From the NCBI GenBank assembly GCA_964427005.1, contig CAYRTL010000006.1, forward strand, positions 1 to 64,000: a stretch of 64,000 bases of DNA, given 5' to 3'. Below, piece after piece: positions 59,212 to 64,000 of this stretch. How positions within the stretch are numbered: the stretch's first letter is position 1; each line of letters begins with the position of its first letter. The stretch is from JAMXLO01 sp964427005. GTDB lineage: Bacteria; Pseudomonadota; Alphaproteobacteria; Acetobacterales; Acetobacteraceae. Below the pieces are notes generated by a model. It saw nothing but the letters and a program-made list of their open reading frames with translations. It did not search any database and was not told the DNA's origin. The translations under genes and the position numbers were made by a program.

Positions 59212-60305
59212 TGGCTGGCGTTCCGATCGAGTGCGTACAGGCGACTGCCTACACGATTCCGACGGACGAGCCGGAAGCCGATGGCACCATGTGCTGGAAC
59301 TCCACCACGCTAGTCGTGGTGGAGGTCACCGGTGGCGGGCACACAGGTCTCGGTTACACCTACACTCACAGTTCCATCGTTTCGCTTATCAGGACCAGGC
59401 TTGCAGAACAGGTGAAGCAGCACGATGCCATGGATACGCCGGCCGCCTGGCGGCGCATGCAACGTGCCGTCCGCAATATGGGCAGGGAGGGTCTGGCCGC
59501 GACCGCAATTTCCGCGGTCGACACCGCGCTTTGGGACCTCAAGGCCAAACTGCTCGATGTGCCTCTTGCGCTGCTGCTCGGATGCTTTCGAGATGCGGTG
59601 CCCATTTATGGCAGCGGTGGGTTTACGACCTACAGCAACGAGAGATTGCGCGATCAGCTGACCGGCTGGACCGCGCGCGATGGATGCAAATGGGTGAAGA
59701 TGAAAGTCGGCACGGATCCTGAGCGCGATCCCCATCGCGCCCAGGTGGCAAAGCAGGCTATCGGCAACGCGACGCTGTTTGTGGACGCGAACGGCGCGTA
59801 TAGCGTGAAGCAGGCGCTGAGCCTGGCGGATGCATACGCCAGGCAGGACGTCGCATGGTTCGAGGAGCCGGTCTCCTCCGACGATCTGGCAGGGTTGCAT
59901 CTATTGAGGAAGCGCGTCCCTGCGGGCATGGAGATCGCCGCAGGAGAATACGGCTACACCAGCGATTATTTCCGTCGCATGCTCGCTGCCGGAGCGGTTA
60001 ATGTGCAGCAGGCGGACGCGACGCGCTGCGGTGGCTTCACGGGCTGGCTGCAGGTGGCCGCCTTGTGCGAAGCATTTCAAATCGATCTCTCTGGTCATTG
60101 CGCGCCTGCGCTCCACCTGCACGTGGCCTGTGCCGCGCCACGCCTGAGGCATCTGGAATGGTTTCATGACCATGTGCGCATTGAGCACATGCTGTTCGAT
60201 GGCGCGCCTGTGCCGCAGGATGGAGCAATCCGTCCCGATCTGTCGCGGCCGGGCATCGGCCTCGAGTTCAAGCGGCAGGATGCCGAAAGGTACCGCGAAC
60301 ATTGA
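59211..60305 (+). CDS. Mandelate racemase / sugar-acid dehydratase-type enolase-superfamily enzyme
   Basis: A 364-residue enzyme; ATG at 59211 overlaps the TPP gene stop by one base (TGATG). The active site reads as Lys163-x-Lys165 (WVKMKV), Asp192 with Asn194 (VDANG), Glu218 (WFEEP), Glu246 (AAGEYGY) and His296 (LSGHCAP), the Lys/His pair of the mandelate racemase subgroup. This suits racemisation or dehydration of a hydroxy acid or aldonate to a 2-keto-3-deoxy acid. Next to a GMC dehydrogenase and a 2-oxo-acid-type TPP enzyme, a sugar-acid substrate seems likely. Confidence 0.87.
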   Translation: MAGVPIECVQATAYTIPTDEPEADGTMCWNSTTLVVVEVTGGGHTGLGYTYTHSSIVSLIRTRLAEQVKQHDAMDTPAAWRRMQRAVRNMGREGLAATAISAVDTALWDLKAKLLDVPLALLLGCFRDAVPIYGSGGFTTYSNERLRDQLTGWTARDGCKWVKMKVGTDPERDPHRAQVAKQAIGNATLFVDANGAYSVKQALSLADAYARQDVAWFEEPVSSDDLAGLHLLRKRVPAGMEIAAGEYGYTSDYFRRMLAAGAVNVQQADATRCGGFTGWLQVAALCEAFQIDLSGHCAPALHLHVACAAPRLRHLEWFHDHVRIEHMLFDGAPVPQDGAIRPDLSRPGIGLEFKRQDAERYREH

Positions 60306-60313
60306 GGCGACAG

Positions 60314-61174
60314 ATGCGGCTCGGCTTCAGGAACCCTGTTGAGAAGCGATTGCCAGCCTCGGTCGTTGCGGCCCGCAGGCTGAATCGCGCGGCCGGACTT
60401 CTGGCGACCTCCGTGTTGGCAGACAGTGCGGTAGAGCACTATCGCGGCTCTTTCGAGAACCGCGCCATGTTTGCGCCATTGGCCGCTGCCGCACTGACAC
60501 TCGCAGTCAGCGGACATGGCGTCACCGATAACCGCGCTGGCGCGCATGCTGTGCGCGACACAATTTATACTCTGGCCGGATGTACCGGCCTCATTGGTAC
60601 AGGCTTCCACATCTACAATGTCGGTAAGCGGCCCGGCGGGTTTTCGTGGCTTAACCTGTTCTATGCTGCGCCAATCGGTGCGCCGTTCGCATTGGTACTG
60701 GCCGGACTTCTCGGCTTCACCGCGGAACGCGTAAGGGACAACACACCGGGGATGACACCGCGCGTGCTTGGCATGCCGGCGGGACGGGTAATGGCGATGG
60801 TCGCGTCACTTGGCATGCTCGGGACCGTAGCCGAAGCCGGCCTGTTGCATTTCCGCGGCGCCTACCACGACCCGGCGATGTATCTTCCGGTTACAGTGCC
60901 GCCGGTAGGCGCCGGATTGCTTGCGCACACCGCGCTGACAGAGCGCGGTGTCAATCGGTGGTTCACGCGGTGGTGGATGCGCCTGACCGCTGCACTCGGA
61001 TTCGTGGGAGTCGGTTTCCACATCTTTGGGGTGGCCCGGAACATGGGTGGTTGGCGCAACTGGTCACAGAATGTGCTGAACGGACCACCGATCCCGGCAC
61101 CGCCGAGTTTCACCGGGCTTGCACTCGCGGGCCTCGCCGCGCTTGGTTTGCTGGACGACCACCCCGATGCCTGA
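60314..61174 (+). CDS. Polytopic membrane protein with internal duplication and repeated histidines
   Basis: A 286-residue protein with about seven predicted helices; ATG at 60314 has GAGG 7-10 bases upstream. Residues 37-110 and 174-247 align without a gap at an offset of 137. HYRGSFENRAMF (42-53) matches HFRGAYHDPAMY (179-190), and GTGFHIYNVGKRPGG (95-109) matches GVGFHIFGVARNMGG (232-246). Three histidines recur at identical spacing: H42/H68/H99 and H179/H205/H236. This pattern is suggestive of metal, heme or quinone binding, but no known family is recognised. It overlaps the next gene by 8 bases and is encoded with a GMC dehydrogenase and its small subunit. Confidence 0.85.
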   Translation: MRLGFRNPVEKRLPASVVAARRLNRAAGLLATSVLADSAVEHYRGSFENRAMFAPLAAAALTLAVSGHGVTDNRAGAHAVRDTIYTLAGCTGLIGTGFHIYNVGKRPGGFSWLNLFYAAPIGAPFALVLAGLLGFTAERVRDNTPGMTPRVLGMPAGRVMAMVASLGMLGTVAEAGLLHFRGAYHDPAMYLPVTVPPVGAGLLAHTALTERGVNRWFTRWWMRLTAALGFVGVGFHIFGVARNMGGWRNWSQNVLNGPPIPAPPSFTGLALAGLAALGLLDDHPDA

Positions 61175-61808
61175 TCGCTATCCCGGTTATGATGTGCTCG
61201 CGAAGCGGCATACGCCGTCATGGAATGAGATTACGCGCCGTGTCATTGACCAGCGCCTCGCGATTCCCCGGCAGCCGCGGTTTTTTACGGAAGACGAGTG
61301 GCAAACGCTGAATGCGGTGTGTGATTGCATCGCGCCGCAGCCCAAGCACCGGCCGCCGATCCCCGTTGCTGCGATGGTCGATAACAAGATGGTCAAGGAT
61401 CTGACCGACGGCTATCGCGACTCACGGCTGCCCAAGATGCAGGACGCTTGGCGACGCGGGCTGCATGCACTCGATCAGGAGGCGCGCGCCAAATACGGCG
61501 GACGTTTCCATGCGATCAGCAGAAGCGAGCAGAATGCGCTGCTTGCGAAGATGCAGCACGGCGAGCTGATCGATCCTGCCTGGGATGGCATGCCCTGCAA
61601 GGTGTTTTTCAGCGAACGCATGGTTCACGACATCGTCGGGGCATATTACGCGCATCCGATTGCATGGAACGAGATCGGCTTTGGTGGGCCGGCCAGCCCG
61701 CGCGGCTATGTCCGCATGGGTTTTGACCGGCGCGACCCCTGGGAGGCTGCGGAAGCCAAGCCAGGCCGCGAAGAGGACGCCCGTCGCAAGAACCTTCATG
61801 TTGGATGA
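61167..61808 (+). CDS. Gluconate 2-dehydrogenase subunit 3-like protein
   Basis: A 213-residue protein; ATG at 61167 overlaps the membrane-protein gene by 8 bases. The segments RFFTEDEWQTLNAVCDCIAPQ near residues 38-58 and IPVAAMVDNKMVKDL near 65-79, and the C-terminal WNEIGFGGPASPRGYVRM near 171-188, match the small (gamma) subunit of membrane-bound gluconate and related GMC dehydrogenases. That subunit normally carries a twin-arginine signal that exports the complex. Here no RR signal is visible; the N-terminus is polar, so the complex may stay in the cytosol. The GMC gene overlaps its 3' end. Confidence 0.85.
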   Translation: MPDRYPGYDVLAKRHTPSWNEITRRVIDQRLAIPRQPRFFTEDEWQTLNAVCDCIAPQPKHRPPIPVAAMVDNKMVKDLTDGYRDSRLPKMQDAWRRGLHALDQEARAKYGGRFHAISRSEQNALLAKMQHGELIDPAWDGMPCKVFFSERMVHDIVGAYYAHPIAWNEIGFGGPASPRGYVRMGFDRRDPWEAAEAKPGREEDARRKNLHVG

Positions 61809-63444
61809 TGCCTTGCATGTTCCGCGCGGCAAGAATGGCCGCGCGCCGGACCCGCTCCGTATCGGCGGCTGGATCCCGATGCGGGAATATCCCGAGACCG
61901 AGCCGGTAGATTTTGCCATCGTGGGTACCGGAGCCGGCGGCGGGACGCTTGCTTGTAAGCTGGCGGAATACGGCTTCTCGGTGGTTGCCTTTGACGCGGG
62001 CGCATGGTGGCGTCCGCTCGAGGAATTCGCCTCAGACGAAGTGCATCAGCAGAAGCTGTACTGGACGGATGACCGGATTGTTGACGGCGACGATCCGTTG
62101 CAGCTTGGATCGAACAACAGCGGGAAGGCTGTCGGCGGCAGCATGGTGCATTTCGCCATGGTGTCGCTGCGGTTCCGTCCCGAGTGGTTCAAGTCGCGTA
62201 GCAAGCTCGGCTATGCGGTGGATTGGCCGCTCGATTGGCGCGAGATGTGGCGGTACTACGAGGAGGTCGAACAGGCGCTGTCCATCTCGGGACCAGTGAA
62301 TTATCCTTGGGGCCCGCCGCGGCCGCGCTATCCGTATCGGGCGCACGAGGTGAACGCCGCAGGCCTGGTGCTTGCCCGCGGATGCGAGGCGCTGGGCATC
62401 AAGTGGTCTCCAACACCGCTCGCGACCATCTCCGCGCCACGGGGATTGGCGCACCCATGCATTTACCGCGGCTTTTGCACTATTGGCTGCTCGACCAATG
62501 CCAAACAGAGCGCGCTGAACACATGGATACCACGTGCCGTCAAGGCTGGTGCGGAAATCCGCGACCTCGCCATGGTTGGCCGGATCGAGACGGATAATGC
62601 CGGGTTGTGTACTGGCGTTCACTACATGCGGCAAGGAGAATGGCGCTTTCAGAAGGCGCGCAACGTAGTGGTCGCGGGATACGCCATTGAAACGCCGCGC
62701 CTCTTGCTGATGTCCGCCAGCAATCGCTTCCCCGATGGGCTTGCCAATAGTTCCGGGCTGGTTGGACGGAATCTGATGGTGCAGACGAACCAGGCGGTGT
62801 GGGCCCGCTTCGATGAGGAGATCCGCTCCTACAAGGGGCCGCCTTCGCTCGCGTTGACTGAGCACTGGAATTATACGGACGAGGGGAAGGACTTCTTTGG
62901 CGGCTACGCCTACATGAGCCAGGGTCCACTGCCCCGACAATGGGCGGCCACGCTGACGGGTGGCCGAGGTCTGTGGGGCGAGGCGCTGGTTCGGGAAATG
63001 GAGGATTACAATCATCAGGCCGGTTTGAAGATTGTTGGAGAGGTACTGCCGCAAGAGCGCAATCGCGTCACTCTGGCTGATGAGACAGACCAGTACGGCC
63101 TGCCGATTGCCCGAGTGACATTTTCGCTGTGCGACAACGACAAGAAGCTGATCGCGCATGCAATCCGTCATATGACCGAAGTCATGCGCGCCGCCGGTGG
63201 TCGGGATGTGTGGCAGGAATGGAACGACACCGCCCATCTGAACGGCACGGTCCGCATGGGTGATGATCCGCGTACCAGTGTGGTGAACGCTGATTGCCGG
63301 AGTTGGGATATCCGCAACCTATGGGTCTGCGACGGCTCGGTGTTTCCGACGGTTGGCGGCGTCAATCCTTCCTTGACGATACAGGCAATTGCCTGTCGCA
63401 CAGCCGATCGAATTCGTGCACTGGCAGCTTGCGGTGGGCTTTGA
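61798..63444 (+). CDS. GMC-family FAD dehydrogenase with 3Fe-4S-type cysteine motif
   Basis: A 548-residue flavoprotein. ATG at 61798 overlaps the preceding gene by 11 bases. The FAD motif GTGAGGG is at residues 43-49, AVGGSMVHFAM near 111-121 is the flavin-attachment region, and the active site shows His in AHLNGTVRMG near 486 and Asn in VGGVNPSLTIQA near 525. Cys221, Cys227 and Cys231 form C-x5-C-x3-C, the [3Fe-4S] site described in FAD-glucose dehydrogenases, which passes electrons to a cytochrome. It probably oxidises a sugar or sugar acid. No cytochrome gene follows; a hairpin terminator lies at the end. Confidence 0.88.
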   Translation: MLDDALHVPRGKNGRAPDPLRIGGWIPMREYPETEPVDFAIVGTGAGGGTLACKLAEYGFSVVAFDAGAWWRPLEEFASDEVHQQKLYWTDDRIVDGDDPLQLGSNNSGKAVGGSMVHFAMVSLRFRPEWFKSRSKLGYAVDWPLDWREMWRYYEEVEQALSISGPVNYPWGPPRPRYPYRAHEVNAAGLVLARGCEALGIKWSPTPLATISAPRGLAHPCIYRGFCTIGCSTNAKQSALNTWIPRAVKAGAEIRDLAMVGRIETDNAGLCTGVHYMRQGEWRFQKARNVVVAGYAIETPRLLLMSASNRFPDGLANSSGLVGRNLMVQTNQAVWARFDEEIRSYKGPPSLALTEHWNYTDEGKDFFGGYAYMSQGPLPRQWAATLTGGRGLWGEALVREMEDYNHQAGLKIVGEVLPQERNRVTLADETDQYGLPIARVTFSLCDNDKKLIAHAIRHMTEVMRAAGGRDVWQEWNDTAHLNGTVRMGDDPRTSVVNADCRSWDIRNLWVCDGSVFPTVGGVNPSLTIQAIACRTADRIRALAACGGL

Positions 63445-63454
63445 ACCCACCGCA
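63430..63454. terminator. Hairpin between converging genes
   Basis: A 9-bp perfect stem, TGCGGTGGG (63430-63438) with CCCACCGCA (63446-63454), with a 7-base loop that contains the GMC stop codon. The genes on each side converge, so it could end both transcripts. A U-run follows only weakly (AATACTTT), so the call rests on the stem and the context. Confidence 0.4.
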
Positions 63455-63465
63455 ATACTTTCAGG

Positions 63466-63744
63466 CTAGGCGTCCTCGCGGCGCACGAACTTGAAGAAGC
63501 GGCTGATCTTTCCGTCCGCCGTCCTGTCCTGGTACAGCAGAGCCAGCTTCCGATCTTCGAATGTCTTGAAGAACTCTTCCCACGATATCGGCTCCAGCTT
63601 CTCGTCCGGTTCGCCAAAGTCGAACCGCAGGATGCCCTCGCCGCTCTCGTCCTCAGTGCCTTTTACCCGGGCCGGCCGTCCGCCGCGCTCTTCGGCCCAT
63701 TTGCGAATGGTCTCGTGGTCCGTTGTCGTCTGCGCCTGCGCCAT
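63466..63744 (-). CDS. Small conserved stress-cluster protein of unknown function
   Basis: A 92-residue acidic protein: QTTTDHETIRKWAEERGGRP near residues 5-24, ILRFDFGEPDEKLEPISWEE near 38-57, and KLALLYQDRTADGKISRFFKF near 66-86. I have seen similar small proteins, often mislabelled as glucan branching enzymes, next to DUF892 ferritin-like genes in alphaproteobacteria. ATG at 63744 is used; the 55 codons before it read through the upstream DUF892 gene. It is 20 bases downstream of that gene on the minus strand, so the two are co-transcribed. Confidence 0.75.
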   Translation of the reverse strand: MAQAQTTTDHETIRKWAEERGGRPARVKGTEDESGEGILRFDFGEPDEKLEPISWEEFFKTFEDRKLALLYQDRTADGKISRFFKFVRREDA

Positions 63745-63764
63745 GAACTTCCTCCATGCGCCGG

Positions 63765-64000
63765 CTATACGCCGGCAGTCTGCCCTGCGGCGGATCGCTC
63801 TACGTAGCGCAGTGTGATCGGTGCGATGTGGTCCGCGATCCACTGCGCCATGCGCCGCTCCTCCTCGAGCGACTGTCGCAGAGCAGACGAGCCCGCCGTG
63901 TGTCCGCATGCATCGGCCAGAGTCAGCAGCGACTGATAGCTGGCGATTTCGTAATGCTCGAACGCATAGTTGGCGAACGTGTTCTTGATGACTTCGTCCG
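63765..64000 (-). CDS. DUF892/YciF-type ferritin-like protein (N-terminus beyond window)
   Basis: The C-terminal 78 residues are visible; the start lies beyond position 64000. The segment FEHYEIASYQSLLTLADACG (about 13-32 from the visible end) and QSLEEERRMAQWIADHIAPI (about 42-61) carry the E-x2-H-type metal ligands of the third and fourth ferritin helices. YciF/YciE-type proteins are small di-iron proteins induced in stress, including by the EcfG-type response in alphaproteobacteria. It is upstream of a small conserved gene on the minus strand and converges with the GMC operon. Confidence 0.8.
   Translation of the reverse strand, partial: DEVIKNTFANYAFEHYEIASYQSLLTLADACGHTAGSSALRQSLEEERRMAQWIADHIAPITLRYVERSAAGQTAGV

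Noticed and set aside
62032..63237. 401-codon minus-strand open frame inside the GMC gene
   Set aside because: It is antisense to a well-supported dehydrogenase and shows no domain pattern.
1..64000. CRISPR arrays, prophage, integrases, insertion sequences, tRNA or rRNA genes
   Set aside because: No regularly spaced direct repeats, transposase or phage proteins, cloverleaf-like intergenic stretch or rRNA segment was found on reading both strands. The palindromic repeats have no array structure.

Overview
The window looks like a draft assembly from a GC-rich, Gram-negative alphaproteobacterium, most likely a soil or freshwater member of the Acetobacteraceae/Rhodospirillales. This rests on gene content and codon use, not on any 16S sequence. 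LPS genes (lpxB, the heptose epimerase rfaD), lipoproteins with lgt, and a tight core block (prs, lipoprotein, pgeF, midA-like, lgt, rfaD, ubiK-like, ybjN-like, proC) support this. So do Rhodospirillales-style intergenic palindromes and two promoters of the alphaproteobacterial EcfG stress type. Two 100-N assembly gaps lie at 34701-34800 and 43926-44025. No prophage, transposase, CRISPR array, tRNA or rRNA was seen.

Layout. 1-7411: two hybrid histidine kinases followed by a branched-chain-type ABC transporter (livHMGF) with no binding protein in the window. 7422-9996: FMN monooxygenase, glutathione transferase and phosphatase. 10137-17385: the core block. 17472-21611: a probable frameshifted gene, an AraC regulator, a glycogen-debranching-type glucosidase and two very small envelope proteins, one with a near-perfect EcfG promoter. 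21762-25955: MlrC peptidase, luciferase-like oxidoreductase, an orphan 4-oxalomesaconate hydratase and a gamma carbonic anhydrase. 26113-31015: Tyr-rich lipoprotein, YdcF, nicotinamidase, HD hydrolase, a DHODH-like flavoprotein and a PLP decarboxylase. 31125-34489: luciferase-like enzyme with a divergent LysR regulator, and an MFS permease. 34506-41941: a nitrate/taurine-type ABC importer, a uronate-dehydrogenase-like enzyme, another luciferase-like enzyme and a sugar ABC importer lacking its ATPase. 42090-44108: a GNAT-Nudix fusion and a CinA-type protein. 44122-50248: two deacylases and dppBCDF without a binding protein. 50266-54644: glycosyltransferase, D-tartrate dehydratase, Gfo/Idh oxidoreductase and lpxB. 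54814-56193: SDR and MaoC proteins. 56221-64000: a probable general-stress cluster.

The most unusual part is 57293-63444. An EcfG-like promoter precedes five tightly packed genes: a pyruvate-oxidase-like TPP enzyme, an enolase-superfamily sugar-acid dehydratase or racemase, a polytopic membrane protein, a gluconate-dehydrogenase subunit-3-like protein, and a GMC dehydrogenase with a C-x5-C-x3-C iron-sulfur motif. The membrane protein is an internal tandem duplication whose two halves align without gaps over about 75 residues. Each half keeps three histidines at identical spacing (H42/H68/H99 and H179/H205/H236). The cytochrome subunit usual for such dehydrogenases is absent. A working hypothesis is a stress-induced sugar or sugar-acid oxidation module in which this His-rich membrane protein takes the cytochrome's place as electron acceptor.

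Several palindromic repeat families are scattered through the window. One sits inside the midA-like gene and adds about 17 residues to its protein. Two others mimic N-terminal extensions of neighbouring genes if starts are called too early.
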